A DNA stretch of 64,000 bases from Synechococcus sp. CC9605 (GCF_000012625.1 NC_007516.1:1054001-1118000), one strand, 5' to 3'; shown: positions 22,152 to 30,431, counted from the stretch's first letter. Made by a program: numbers and translations. The notes: a model not told the origin generated them from the sequence alone.

Positions 22152-23126
22152 ATGCGCATTGCACAAAAGGCCCTTCTCGCCTCGTCCCTGCTTGTCCTCG
22201 GGGCAGGCATGTCAGCTTCGGCAGCTCCCAAGCTGAACGGCGCTGGCGCCTCCTTCCCGGCCAAGATCTACCAGCGTTGGTTTGCTGACCTGGCCAAGTC
22301 TGGCGGCCCTCAGGTCAACTACCAGGCCGTGGGGTCCGGTTCCGGCCGCAAAGCCTTTATCGACCAGACCGTGAACTTCGGTGCATCGGACGATCCGATG
22401 AAGAAGAAGGACATGGCCAAGGTCACCCGTGGTGTGGTCCAGATCCCAATGGTGGGTGGCACCATCGCATTCGGTTACAACAAGCCCGGTTGCAACCTGA
22501 AGCTTACCCAGAAGAAGGCCGTCAAGGTCGCCATAGGCATGATCAAGGATTGGAAGGAGCTCGGTTGCAAGCCCGGCACCCTCACCTGGGTGCACCGTTC
22601 CGATGGCTCTGGCACCACCAAGGCCTTCACTAACTCCATGCAGGCCTTCTCCACGACCTGGACCCTCGGCACCGGTAAATCCGTGAAGTGGCCCGCTGGC
22701 GTGGGCGCCAAGGGCAACTCAGGTGTGGCTGGCCTGATCCAGAACCGTGAAGGCGCGATCGGTTACGTGAACCAGTCATACATCAAGGGCAAGGTGGTTG
22801 CCGCCGCTCTCCAGAACAAGTCCGGTGAGTTCCTTAAGCCCTCTGTGGCTGCAGGTGCCAAGGCCCTTAATGGCATCAGCCTGGACAAGGACCTGGCTGG
22901 CAAGAACCCAAATCCCACCGCCAAGGGTGCTTATCCCATCGTCACCCTTACCTGGGTTCTGGCGTACAAAACCGGTAACGGTGACAAAGCCAAGGTGGTG
23001 CAAGACGCTTTCAATTACATGCTGAGCGACGCTGCTCAGAACAAAGCTCCGTCCCTGGGCTTCGTTCCCCTCAAGGGCGACATCCTGGCCAAGTCCAGGG
23101 CCGCTGTGAACAAGATCGGCAAGTGA
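22152..23126 (+). CDS. pstS: PstS-type phosphate-binding protein, secreted form
   Basis: A 324-residue phosphate-binding protein, closely similar to the preceding paralogue throughout (same GSGSGRKAF, SDGSGTTKAFTNS and GYVNQSYIKGK segments). The N-terminus is a type I signal peptide (LLASSLLVLGAGMSASAAP) without a lipobox Cys, so the mature protein is soluble in the periplasm. Lys-rich substitutions (DPMKKKDMAK, KVAIGMIKDW) make it more basic than the lipoprotein form. It has its own Pho-box-like promoter and its own terminator. It delivers phosphate to a Pst ABC permease not in this window. Confidence 0.95.
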   Translation: MRIAQKALLASSLLVLGAGMSASAAPKLNGAGASFPAKIYQRWFADLAKSGGPQVNYQAVGSGSGRKAFIDQTVNFGASDDPMKKKDMAKVTRGVVQIPMVGGTIAFGYNKPGCNLKLTQKKAVKVAIGMIKDWKELGCKPGTLTWVHRSDGSGTTKAFTNSMQAFSTTWTLGTGKSVKWPAGVGAKGNSGVAGLIQNREGAIGYVNQSYIKGKVVAAALQNKSGEFLKPSVAAGAKALNGISLDKDLAGKNPNPTAKGAYPIVTLTWVLAYKTGNGDKAKVVQDAFNYMLSDAAQNKAPSLGFVPLKGDILAKSRAAVNKIGK

Positions 23127-23161
23127 TCTTGGCTTGAATTGGTTTTTCCAGACCAAATATC

Positions 23162-23187
23162 AAAGGGCCCCTCGAGGCCCTTTTTTT
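23162..23187 (+). terminator. Rho-independent terminator after the second pstS
   Basis: An eight-base-pair stem (AAAGGGCC paired with GGCCCTTT) with a six-base loop, followed by a run of T, 35 bases after the pstS stop. Confidence 0.9.
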
Positions 23188-23217
23188 ATGGGCTGAATGA
23201 TTCGAATGGCGATCAGT

Positions 23218-23247
23218 GTTAGAGCCTTCTTAACCGAATCTCTCCCA
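23218..23247 (+). promoter_or_regulatory. Possible degenerate Pho box upstream of ptrA
   Basis: Elements GTTAGAGC, CTTAACCG and CTCTCCCA recur at 11-base spacing, 62 bases upstream of the ptrA ATG. Only the middle repeat is a strong match to the cyanobacterial Pho repeat. The location between pstS and a PtrA-type regulator makes it worth noting, but it may be chance. Confidence 0.35.
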
Positions 23248-23308
23248 GCTCTTTGTTGGGAATCGATGTTGTCCTCAATACAGTTTTCCTGGATTCACGG
23301 GATTCCAA

Positions 23309-23944
23309 ATGCTTGCTACTCCGTCGGCTGATCTGAGTTCAACAGCTCTTGGTTTCAAGGCGTTTCTTGAAAACAGCTACGACAATCGCAATGTTGTTCA
23401 TGTCACCTCGGGAAGTTTTGTTCCTCTGCTGAAGAACAGCGTTTGGTTTGTGGTGCGCGGCATGGTGAAGCTGGGGGCGCTGTCGGTGCATGGCGATGAG
23501 CTGGTGCTGGGCATGGTTGGCCCCAACGAACCCTTCGGTGCCGCATTCACCAATGTGGAGGCCTATGAGGCTGTAGCGCTCACCGATTGCGATCTGCTCT
23601 GCTGCAATCTGGCGGAGCTGGAGCAGTCTCCCGAATTGGCGCTTGGTCTTGCCAAGGCCATGGCCGCCCGCTACCGCCAGGCGGAGTCGCTCCTGGCCCT
23701 GCTCGGGCTACGTCGCGTTGAAGAGCGGGTGCGGGGCTTCCTGGAGCTGCTCGCCAAGGACTTTGGCGAACCTTGTGAGGCCGGGTTGCGGCTCAACCTT
23801 CGCCTGACCCATCAGGAGATCGCCAGTGCCCTGAGCACCACACGGGTCACCGTGACCCGCGTTTTGGGGCAGTTGCGGGATGAAGGCTGGTTGCAGATTG
23901 ATGCCTCCAGGCATCTGGTGGTGAGCGGCACCGGCCGCCGCTGA
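23309..23944 (+). CDS. ptrA: PtrA-type Crp/Fnr transcriptional regulator
   Basis: A 211-residue Crp/Fnr-family regulator with an N-terminal effector-like beta-roll and a C-terminal winged helix (LTHQEIASALSTTRVTVTRV, about residues 160-180). A Crp-family gene directly after pstS matches PtrA of marine Synechococcus, which acts with PhoB in the phosphate-stress response. The symbol rests on this synteny plus the family. No obvious cAMP-binding Arg-Ser pocket (RPFDRS-like) is seen, so the effector is unknown. Confidence 0.82.
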   Translation: MLATPSADLSSTALGFKAFLENSYDNRNVVHVTSGSFVPLLKNSVWFVVRGMVKLGALSVHGDELVLGMVGPNEPFGAAFTNVEAYEAVALTDCDLLCCNLAELEQSPELALGLAKAMAARYRQAESLLALLGLRRVEERVRGFLELLAKDFGEPCEAGLRLNLRLTHQEIASALSTTRVTVTRVLGQLRDEGWLQIDASRHLVVSGTGRR

Positions 23945-23949
23945 AGGCA

Positions 23950-23979
23950 CAAAAAAAGAGCCGGCAAAATTGCCGGCTC
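23950..23979 (-). terminator. Rho-independent terminator of tRNA-Pro
   Basis: A nine-base-pair hairpin (GAGCCGGCA paired with TGCCGGCTC) whose T-run lies on the minus strand, that is, downstream of the tRNA-Pro transcript. It may also slow transcription from ptrA on the other strand. Confidence 0.85.
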
Positions 23980-24025
23980 AAATCCTGAAGTGATGATGTT
24001 CAGGTGGGGAAACAAGACGGTTGAA

Positions 24026-24099
24026 TCGGAGCGGCGGGATTTGAACCCACGACCCCCACTACCCCAAAGTGGTGCGCTACCAAGCTGCGCCACGCCCCG
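24026..24099 (-). tRNA. tRNA-Pro (anticodon GGG)
   Basis: A complete 74-base tRNA cloverleaf on the minus strand: a seven-pair acceptor stem (CGGGGCG with CGCTCCG, one G-U), D-arm GCGCAGCTTGGTAGCGC, anticodon stem CCACT/AGTGG around the loop TTGGGGT (anticodon GGG), and T-arm GGGTTCAAATCCC. The 3' CCA is not encoded. It reads CCC and CCU codons. The alternative anticodon TGG would need a shifted five-pair stem that does not form. Confidence 0.95.
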
Positions 24100-24113
24100 T
24101 CAGATTTAAGTTA

Positions 24114-24449
24114 TCACAGTGCATCCCGGCGTCTGAGTCGCCTGAGCAACCGAGTGGTGAGCTGGTCTCTCGTAGCGGATCCGTACTGGTACATGCGCAG
24201 TTCTGAAGCGGCCTGACGAAGCTCAGCCAGGGTCATCGCCGCCAAACGCAGTTCGGGCAGAGTGCGCCAGGCTCTCGAACGCATCGGGAGTGAGGCAGAG
24301 CCTTTGGCCTGGCCCAGATTCAAGGTTCCATCCGCCAGCCATTCGGGGATGAGCACCACCAGAACGGCGATCAAGCCATAGAGCTCCACCAGCCCCCTCG
24401 GCAGGGGATGCAGTTGTCGCTCTTCGTATGGATCAGGCCGTTCACTCAC
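24114..24449 (-). CDS. Conserved hypothetical membrane protein with SAP/Rho-N-like tail
   Basis: A 111-residue protein of unknown function. It has one hydrophobic helix (about residues 20-40, GLVELYGLIAVLVVLIPEWL) and a basic helical C-terminus (TLAELRQAASELRMYQYGSATRDQLTTRL) resembling SAP or Rho-N helix-extended-helix motifs. I chose GTG at 24449 (VSERPDPYEER) because the upstream-extended frame runs into the neighbouring small gene and looks non-coding. A nucleic-acid role is only a guess from the tail. Confidence 0.6.
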   Translation of the reverse strand: MSERPDPYEERQLHPLPRGLVELYGLIAVLVVLIPEWLADGTLNLGQAKGSASLPMRSRAWRTLPELRLAAMTLAELRQAASELRMYQYGSATRDQLTTRLLRRLRRRDAL

Positions 24450-24516
24450 TGCAGAACGGAGGGGTCCTTCTCCATCCACGATCGCACCAAGAAGAGGTGT
24501 GCCAGTTGGCGGGTGG

Positions 24517-24681
24517 TCAGATTGCCAATGGTGTTGTTTTGGATGGAGGCGTGTCCCGCCAAAGCACCGGAGCCTGCTGCTTTCGGTTAAGCGACACACT
24601 GCCAAGGATCAGGCCCAGCACAAGGATCAAGGTGAGGGCGATGGCCAGGATCACCTGCCGATCACTCCAGGGCTCGGGCAT
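24517..24681 (-). CDS. Small single-pass membrane protein
   Basis: A 54-residue ORF starting at MPEPWSDRQV. It has one convincing transmembrane helix (VILAIALTLILVLGLILGSV, about residues 10-29) and a short polar tail. It sits between the msrA gene and the SAP-like membrane protein on the same strand, without overlap once internal starts are used. No family recognised. Confidence 0.5.
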   Translation of the reverse strand: MPEPWSDRQVILAIALTLILVLGLILGSVSLNRKQQAPVLWRDTPPSKTTPLAI

Positions 24682-24715
24682 GACATGGTTCGGGGTCTTC
24701 CCCATCCTGGCCGAA

Positions 24716-25429
24716 TCAGCCGATCGCGATTGGGCTGTTGTCGGATCGAAGCACGCAGTGGTTGATGGACCAGTCGTATTTGTCCCAAACCTGCTTAGGC
24801 AGTTTGTAGTTCGATCCTTCGAATTCCCCCAGGAGCGTCTGGGTCGGCATGGCGGAGCAATAGGGGCGGCTGCCCGGTTTGGCCAGGTACTGCTGGTGGT
24901 AATCCTCGGCGAAATAGAAGGTTTGGTCCGCCAGGATTTCGGTGGTGATGGCTCCGTAGCCCTTGGCCGAAAGAGCGACTTGATAAGCATCTCGGCTGGC
25001 CAGGGCCAGTTGCAGATGCTCCGGATTGAACGTGTAGATGGCCGATCGGTATTGGCTGCCTGTGTCGTTGCCCTGCCGGTTGCCCTGGGTGGGGTCGTGG
25101 CACTCCCAGAACAGTTTCAGCAGGTCGCTGAAGTCGAGAGCGGGCCGGCTCCACACCACACGCACCACTTCGGTGTGTCCCGTTCTGCCGGAGCAGACCT
25201 GGTTGTAGGTCGGTTGCTCGGTCTGGCCGCCCGCGTAGCCCACGGCGGTGCTCACCACCCCTGGGAGTCGCCAAAATCCTTTTTCAGCGCCCCAGAAGCA
25301 CCCACAGGCAAAGATTGCTTCCTCCTGGTCGGCCATCAGTGGGGCTTTCAGCGGCGTTCCCAACACGGCGTGTGTTGCCGGTGCAGATGATTCGGCGCCG
25401 CCGCGGGGAGACAGCCAGGAAGGAAGCAT
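24716..25429 (-). CDS. msrA: Peptide methionine sulfoxide reductase MsrA
   Basis: A 237-residue enzyme that reduces Met-S-sulfoxide in oxidised proteins. The catalytic GCFWG motif is at residues 43-47 (Cys44), followed by [18 protein letters not shown] and the [19 protein letters not shown] segment typical of MsrA. The first ~30 residues (Ser/Pro/Ala-rich) are extra, so a later start such as [12 protein letters not shown] is possible. Confidence 0.95.
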   Translation of the reverse strand: MLPSWLSPRGGAESSAPATHAVLGTPLKAPLMADQEEAIFACGCFWGAEKGFWRLPGVVSTAVGYAGGQTEQPTYNQVCSGRTGHTEVVRVVWSRPALDFSDLLKLFWECHDPTQGNRQGNDTGSQYRSAIYTFNPEHLQLALASRDAYQVALSAKGYGAITTEILADQTFYFAEDYHQQYLAKPGSRPYCSAMPTQTLLGEFEGSNYKLPKQVWDKYDWSINHCVLRSDNSPIAIG

Positions 25430-25587
25430 GTTGATTGCGTCGATCTGCTGAGCTTAGGCAGCTGATTCAATGCAGTGATGCTGCCGTGTGAACGGCAAAC
25501 AGTGAACGTCCCTGTGATTGCTCTGCAAATGAGGGATGCAAGCAACGACTCAAAAGTTCGTTTTGAGGAGAGTATCTTTTTTGGGCA

Positions 25588-25698
25588 ATGTCGTTCAGGT
25601 TGGGGTCGATTCTTTTGTCTGTAGTTTTCGGCCTGAATCCTGCTGTAGCTGAGACGTTTTCAAGCAAGTCGGAGCTTCAGGCGCGTTTGGCATGCTGA
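25588..25698 (+). CDS. 36-residue secreted mini-ORF, possible remnant of a surface protein
   Basis: The ORF from ATG 25588 to TGA 25698 encodes a textbook type I signal peptide (RLGSILLSVVFGLNPAVA then ETFSS), leaving a mature peptide of about 15 residues with SKSELQARLAC. That tail resembles the N-terminal start of BspA/DUF285-type repeat surface proteins (SK.EL..A), so this may be the 5' stump of a decayed gene. It could instead be a genuine small secreted peptide. No ribosome-binding site at normal spacing is evident. Confidence 0.35.
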   Translation: MSFRLGSILLSVVFGLNPAVAETFSSKSELQARLAC

Positions 25699-25736
25699 AG
25701 CATGGAGAACGCCATCAGGGGTTGAGGAGATTGTGC

Positions 25737-25763
25737 TGCTGGCTGGAATATGTCCAGCCAGCA
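25737..25763. repeat. Perfect 11-base inverted repeat
   Basis: TGCTGGCTGGA and TCCAGCCAGCA flank a five-base loop. No T-run follows on either strand. Confidence 0.8.
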
Positions 25764-25877
25764 AGATGAATGTGATGGATCAATCAATAACGAGCCATTG
25801 ATTGATGGCTTGTTGATTCAAAAAGGTGTGTCCCCAAGAGGAAAATAGTCTGTTTTTTCTGTTGAAACAGTCATCTC

Positions 25878-25905
25878 GCCCGCAGCAGACATTTCTGCTG
25901 TGGGC
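25878..25905. repeat. 12-base-pair hairpin
   Basis: GCCCGCAGCAGA pairs with TCTGCTGTGGGC (one G-U) around a four-base loop, about 65 bases downstream of the minus-strand gene at 25972. It could be a weak terminator or a processing hairpin for that gene; the T-run expected of an intrinsic terminator is missing. Confidence 0.7.
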
Positions 25906-25971
25906 CGATCAAGGAACATTGGCCTCGTTCTGCCGAACCATCTTGGGGTGGCCGTGGCGGAGGGGGTGGGC

Positions 25972-26241
25972 CTAAGACGCGTTGGCTTCACCTTCAACGG
26001 GGTTGAGCTGAATGTGATTCAGCAGCGTTGTGACGAAGGCGAAAAGCAGAAACGGCAGGCTGAGCACCAAGATCAGCCCCACGCCCACCAGCGCAAACAC
26101 CGGTCGCGACGAGCCCATCAGGGCAAGTCCCGCAGCAAGGCTTACAAAAATGACGGCCATCCAGGCCAGCACCTGTCCGTAGATATCGCCAAAGGTGAGC
26201 GTGCAGCGCACCGCAAAGGGGGATCCGCTGGTCATAGGCAA
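25972..26241 (-). CDS. Conserved hypothetical two-helix membrane protein
   Basis: An 89-residue protein with two transmembrane helices (about 25-45 and 49-72) and a polar C-terminus (NHIQLNPVEGEANAS). The start is the ATG at 26241 or, three residues later, MTSGSPF. It is upstream of the gene-poor stretch and downstream of the ABC exporter gene on the same strand. No function is known. Confidence 0.65.
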   Translation of the reverse strand: MPMTSGSPFAVRCTLTFGDIYGQVLAWMAVIFVSLAAGLALMGSSRPVFALVGVGLILVLSLPFLLFAFVTTLLNHIQLNPVEGEANAS

Positions 26242-26302
26242 GGAGTTGCCTTCACAGCTAAGCCACGGACGTTGCTGTTGTCAGAAACCGCCCGGGGATT
26301 CT

Positions 26303-28066
26303 TCAGGAAGCCAACGCATCCAGCTGTTGCGAAGCCTGCTGACGCTCCCAGAGACGTTTGTAGACACCCGGCTGATGAATCAAGGCGTTGTGGTGTCCCT
26401 GTTGAACGATCCGTCCGTTTTCCATCACCAGGATGCGATCACAGGCCGCTGCGGCTGAAAGTTGATGGCTGATCATCACGATGGTTCGATCATCCTGAGC
26501 ACGGATCGAATCCAGAATCGCCGCTGCTGTGTTGTTGTCGACGCTGGCCAAGGCGTCGTCGAGAACCAACACCGGCGCCGACATCAGCAAGGCCCGGCCC
26601 AGGGCTGTGCGCTGACGCTGACCACCACTCAACGTGATGCCGCGTTCCCCAACGATGGTTCCGAAACCATCGGGGAAGCCCTTCACGTCATCAGCCAGGC
26701 GGGCTTGGTCGGCCGCCATTTCAACCCGCTGATCACTGGCCTCAGGCTCGCCATAGCGGAGGTTGTCCGCCAGGGTGCTGGTAAACAGAAAGCCCTCCTG
26801 AGGAACGATCGCCACATCACGGCGCAACGACTTCAGGGGCATCTGGGTGACATCCACGCCATCCAGGAACAGCTGTCCGGGTTCGAGTGGAACCATGCGA
26901 CCGAAGGCCCGAGCCAGCGTCGTCTTGCCGCAGCCCACGGCCCCCACCACAGCCACCAACTCCCCTGGCTCGATGCAGAAGCTCAAGCCATTCAGGGTGT
27001 TCTGTTCAGCACCCTCGTAATGCACCGTCAGGCCGTGGGCTTCAAAACGCCCACGGCGTTTGGTCGGTGGATGGGACTGAACATCAGAGGGATCCGGGTC
27101 TTTGATCTTTGGTTCCCGTTTCAGCAACTCCTCCACCCGCTCGAGGCTCACCTGGCCGGTCTGGAAGGTGTTGAGCGTGAATCCCAGCAGAGCCGTTGGG
27201 AAGACAAGCTGCTCCACGTAGAGGATCAGGGCCACCAGTGCCCCAATGCTCAGACGACCGGCTTCGAGCTGGCCGCTGCCGATGGCCAGCAGCAAAAGAA
27301 CAGAGAGGGAGGAAATGCCCTGCAGCAGTGGAAACAGGGTGCTTTGGGTTTTCGCCAGCCGGATGGCGCTGTCGCGGTAGCGGCGGTTGCGTGTGGCGAA
27401 TGCCTCTTGTTCCGCTTCCTCCTGGCCGTAGATCTTGATGGCCCCGATTCCCGAGAGATCCTCCTGAATCAGGTTGCTGAGGGCGGAGAGTTCTTCCTGT
27501 TGCTCACGCTTCTGACGCATCATGCGCCCGCCGAACAGGCGCACTGAGATAAGCATCACGGGGTAGAGACCAACGGCGGCCATGGTTAGCCACGGATCGA
27601 TCGCCAACATCGCCGGCAGCGTCAGCGCATAGGCCAGCAGCGTGTTGGTGAGGCTGAGAATCGCGAAGCCAAGCAGGCGTCGGATGTTTTCCACATCGCT
27701 GGTGGCGCGACTGATCACTTCACCGCTGCCCTTGATCTGAATCCAATCGGGTTCCTGGCGCAGCATGTGCTCGAACAAGCGCTGACGCAGATCCACTTCC
27801 ACCTGGCGACCCACGCCGAAGATGAGTTGTCGTGAGGCCAGCCGGATCACACACATGGTGCTGGCAAGCAGCACAACCCATCCCGCCTGGCGAAGCACGC
27901 CGGCGTAACTGAATCCCTCCTGCAGCTCGTCCACAACGCTGCGCACTTCCATCGGGATCGTGACCCGTAGAACGTTGACCACCACCAAGGCGATGGCGCC
28001 CAGCAGCACCGTGCGGCGGTGGGGACGCAGATAGCGGCCGATCAGGTCGAGACGAAGGGCGGCCAT
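26303..28066 (-). CDS. ABC transporter, fused permease and ATPase (MsbA/LmrA type)
   Basis: A 587-residue half-transporter. Six transmembrane helices lie in the first ~310 residues, followed by an ABC ATPase with Walker A GAVGCGKTT (about residue 375), signature LSGGQRQRTALGRAL (about 478) and Walker B VLVLDDALASVD. It probably homodimerises as a lipid, peptide or drug exporter. The ATG at 28066 (MAALRLDLIGRYLRPHRR) was chosen over the longer 28105 start since the extra residues are not family-like. The substrate is not determinable here. Confidence 0.9.
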   Translation of the reverse strand: MAALRLDLIGRYLRPHRRTVLLGAIALVVVNVLRVTIPMEVRSVVDELQEGFSYAGVLRQAGWVVLLASTMCVIRLASRQLIFGVGRQVEVDLRQRLFEHMLRQEPDWIQIKGSGEVISRATSDVENIRRLLGFAILSLTNTLLAYALTLPAMLAIDPWLTMAAVGLYPVMLISVRLFGGRMMRQKREQQEELSALSNLIQEDLSGIGAIKIYGQEEAEQEAFATRNRRYRDSAIRLAKTQSTLFPLLQGISSLSVLLLLAIGSGQLEAGRLSIGALVALILYVEQLVFPTALLGFTLNTFQTGQVSLERVEELLKREPKIKDPDPSDVQSHPPTKRRGRFEAHGLTVHYEGAEQNTLNGLSFCIEPGELVAVVGAVGCGKTTLARAFGRMVPLEPGQLFLDGVDVTQMPLKSLRRDVAIVPQEGFLFTSTLADNLRYGEPEASDQRVEMAADQARLADDVKGFPDGFGTIVGERGITLSGGQRQRTALGRALLMSAPVLVLDDALASVDNNTAAAILDSIRAQDDRTIVMISHQLSAAAACDRILVMENGRIVQQGHHNALIHQPGVYKRLWERQQASQQLDALAS

Positions 28067-28141
28067 GCGAGCTCGTGAGTCCCGTTGGCAGGCCAACTTA
28101 GGCATCCGGCTTCAACGGCTGGTCGTTTGCCGCTGATCTGA

Positions 28142-28166
28142 GTGATAGTGGGAATGTCCCCATCAC
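28142..28166 (+). other. Hairpin 5' of the trpD-leader terminator
   Basis: GTGAT(AGT)GGG pairs with CCC(C)ATCAC around a short loop, immediately before the terminator at 28171. Paired tandem hairpins like this are seen in attenuators, but I cannot show that the two are mutually exclusive. Confidence 0.4.
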
Positions 28167-28170
28167 CTGG

Positions 28171-28199
28171 CCCGGAGTGCCTTGCACCCCGGGTTTTTT
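28171..28199 (+). terminator. Intrinsic terminator in the trpD leader (possible attenuator)
   Basis: CCCGG-A-GTGC pairs with GCAC-C-CCGGG around a three-base loop, followed by six T. It points along the + strand, 18 bases before the trpD ATG at 28217. The gene to the left is on the minus strand, so the only sense transcripts reaching it start within the ~105-base gap. It is either an attenuator or a stop for antisense read-through. Confidence 0.85.
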
Positions 28200-28216
28200 A
28201 CTGCCAGCTTCCCTCA

Positions 28217-29263
28217 ATGTCCTTAGACCCCCGTTCCTGGTCCGGTTGCTTGGAGCATCTGCTGCAGGGCAACAACCTCAGCTCAGACGATGCCACTGCC
28301 CTGATGCGTGCCTGGCTGGCTGAACAGCTCGAGCCTGTGCAGACCGGGGCGTTCCTGGCTGGTCTGAGGGCCAAGGGGATGGTGGCCGATGAGCTGGCTG
28401 CCATGGCGGCTGTCCTGCGCGAGGCCTGCCCCCTTCCCTGCTCCCGGCCCGATCTGGCCATGGTCGACACCTGCGGTACCGGTGGTGACGGTGCCGACAC
28501 CTTCAATATCTCCACGGCTGTCGCCTTCACCGCCGCGGCTTGCGGGGTCAACGTGGCCAAGCACGGCAACCGCAGCGCCAGCGGCAAAGTCGGCTCAGCC
28601 GATGTGCTTGAGGGGCTCGGTCTCAACCTCAAGGCTCCGTTGAACAAGGTGGTGGAGGCTTTGCCGGGCACCGGTGTCACCTTCCTGTTCGCTCCCGCCT
28701 GGCACCCAGCTCTTGTGAATTTGGCGCCGCTGCGACGCAGCCTGGGGGTGCGCACGGTGTTCAATTTGCTCGGCCCCCTGGTCAACCCGCTGCAGCCCCA
28801 GGCGCAGGTTCTTGGCGTGGCCCGACCGGAGCTTCTCGATCCCATGGCGGGAGCTCTGCAGCAATTGGGCTTGAGCCGTGCGGTTGTGGTTCATGGTGCT
28901 GGGGGCCTCGATGAGGCTTCCTTGGCGGGTCCCAATACCTTGCGGCTGATTGAATCCGGGGGCATCACCACAAAAGATGTGTCTCCTGAAGACCTGGGAC
29001 TGAAATGTGCCGGTCTCGATCAGCTGCGTGGTGGCGACTGCGCTGTGAACCAGCAGATCCTTCAGAACGTTCTGCAGGGACAGGGTTCCCAGGCGCAAAC
29101 GGAGGTGGTGGCCTTCAACACAGCACTGGTGCTCTGGGCTGCCGGGCTGCAAGGCGAGCTGCCGGCTGCTGTTGCTCAGGCTCTGGCTGTTCTCAACCAG
29201 GGCAAGGCCTGGGACAAGCTTGTCGCTCTGCGGGATGCCCTGTCCGACGGAGATGGAGAATGA
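28217..29263 (+). CDS. trpD: Anthranilate phosphoribosyltransferase
   Basis: A 348-residue tryptophan-pathway enzyme that adds phosphoribosyl to anthranilate. The PRPP-binding [17 protein letters not shown] stretch begins near residue 84, with the [23 protein letters not shown] loop and the [15 protein letters not shown] signature. The ATG at 28217 lies directly after an intrinsic terminator; the frame is technically open upstream to 28142 through the hairpin but those residues are not coding-like. The carA gene begins 28 bases after the stop. Confidence 0.96.
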   Translation: MSLDPRSWSGCLEHLLQGNNLSSDDATALMRAWLAEQLEPVQTGAFLAGLRAKGMVADELAAMAAVLREACPLPCSRPDLAMVDTCGTGGDGADTFNISTAVAFTAAACGVNVAKHGNRSASGKVGSADVLEGLGLNLKAPLNKVVEALPGTGVTFLFAPAWHPALVNLAPLRRSLGVRTVFNLLGPLVNPLQPQAQVLGVARPELLDPMAGALQQLGLSRAVVVHGAGGLDEASLAGPNTLRLIESGGITTKDVSPEDLGLKCAGLDQLRGGDCAVNQQILQNVLQGQGSQAQTEVVAFNTALVLWAAGLQGELPAAVAQALAVLNQGKAWDKLVALRDALSDGDGE

Positions 29264-29291
29264 ATGACTGATGACCTGCGGCGGCCCTTCG

Positions 29292-30431
29292 ATGCCCGAT
29301 TCCCCATCAGACAAGGCTTATCTCGTCCTTGCCGATGGCACGGTTCTCACCGGTGTCGGCTTCGGCCATCGCGGCACCACCATCGGTGAGGTGGTGTTCA
29401 ACACCGGCATGACCGGATATCAGGAGGTGTTAACGGACCCCTCCTACGCCGGGCAGCTGGTGAGCTTCACCTATCCCGAACTTGGCAACACTGGGGTCAA
29501 TGCTGACGACCAGGAAGCTGATCGCCCCCATGCCCGTGGCGTGATTGCTCGGCAGCTGGTCCCATTGCCCAGCAACTGGCGCTGTGAACAGACCCTTGAG
29601 AGCTGGATGCAGACCCATCAGCTGGTGGGCATCAGCGGTTTGGACACCCGCGCTTTGGTGCGGCATCTGCGTGAAGTTGGGGCGATGAATGGTGTGATCA
29701 GCAGTGATGGCCAGACCCCGGCGCAGTTGCTGGAGCTCCTGAAGCAGGCCCCGTCGATGCAGGGTCTGAACTTGGCGGACCGCGTCACCACCAAGCAGCC
29801 TTACCAGTGGAACCAGGCCTGCTCTGTGGGCTTCGATCAACGCTTGCAGCGCCGCAGCGACGCGCCCTTCCGCGTTGTCGCCATCGATTTCGGCATCAAG
29901 CGCGCCATTCTCGATCGCCTCGTTGCCCACGGCTGTGATGTCACGGTTCTGCCGGCAGACACGGATCTGGCCACGGTTCGCTCCCATCGCCCGGATGGTG
30001 TCTTCCTGTCCAACGGCCCTGGCGACCCGGCGGCTGTGAGCCAGGGCATTGCTCTGGCCAAGTCATTGCTGGACGAGTCCGATCTGCCGCTGTTCGGGAT
30101 CTGTCTGGGGCATCAGATTCTTGGTTTGGCCCTCGGTGGCGAGACCTTCAAGCTCCCCTATGGCCATCGTGGTTTGAACCACCCCTGTGGCACCACAGGC
30201 CAGGTTGAGATCACCAGTCAGAACCACGGTTTTGCCCTGTCCGCCGACTCCCTGGACCAAGGCGTCGTGGACGTCACCCATTTCAATCTGAACGACCGCA
30301 CCGTGGCGGCGATTGCTCACCGCCAGAAGCCCGTTTTCGGGGTGCAATACCACCCGGAAGCCAGTCCGGGCCCCCATGATGCGGATCATCATTTCGGCCG
30401 CTTTGTGACGCTGATGGCCGATCGCCGTTGA
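29292..30431 (+). CDS. carA: Carbamoyl-phosphate synthase small (glutaminase) subunit
   Basis: A 379-residue class I glutamine amidotransferase supplying ammonia to CarB for arginine and pyrimidine synthesis. The N-terminal CPSase_sm domain ([30 protein letters not shown]) precedes the GATase with the nucleophile Cys271 ([11 protein letters not shown]) and the His-Glu pair in [12 protein letters not shown]. The ATG at 29292 ([16 protein letters not shown]) is preferred; an upstream in-frame ATG (29271) is possible but adds a non-family stretch. Confidence 0.96.
   Translation: MPDSPSDKAYLVLADGTVLTGVGFGHRGTTIGEVVFNTGMTGYQEVLTDPSYAGQLVSFTYPELGNTGVNADDQEADRPHARGVIARQLVPLPSNWRCEQTLESWMQTHQLVGISGLDTRALVRHLREVGAMNGVISSDGQTPAQLLELLKQAPSMQGLNLADRVTTKQPYQWNQACSVGFDQRLQRRSDAPFRVVAIDFGIKRAILDRLVAHGCDVTVLPADTDLATVRSHRPDGVFLSNGPGDPAAVSQGIALAKSLLDESDLPLFGICLGHQILGLALGGETFKLPYGHRGLNHPCGTTGQVEITSQNHGFALSADSLDQGVVDVTHFNLNDRTVAAIAHRQKPVFGVQYHPEASPGPHDADHHFGRFVTLMADRR

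Larger units (their letters stand above)
25430..25971. other. 542-base gene-poor intergenic stretch with hairpins
   Basis: No long gene is supported on either strand. Held here: a 36-codon secreted-type mini-ORF (25588-25698, listed separately), two strong inverted repeats (25737-25763 and 25878-25905), a looser inverted repeat around 25781-25818 built on AATCAA/TTGATT, and an AT-rich stretch with a T-run near 25851-25858. Neither strong hairpin is followed by a proper T-run, so neither is a clear terminator. It may hold a small RNA or a decayed gene. Confidence 0.6.

Noticed and set aside
24054-24070. tRNA-Pro anticodon read as TGG
   Set aside because: Aligning the anticodon arm to the standard five-pair stem and seven-base loop gives loop TTGGGGT, so the anticodon is GGG.
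25737-25763. Inverted repeat at 25737-25763 as a transcription terminator
   Set aside because: No T-run follows on either strand, so I list it only as a repeat.
26462-27547. 361-codon + strand frame opposite the ABC exporter
   Set aside because: Antisense to Walker A/B and signature motifs; shadow of codon bias.
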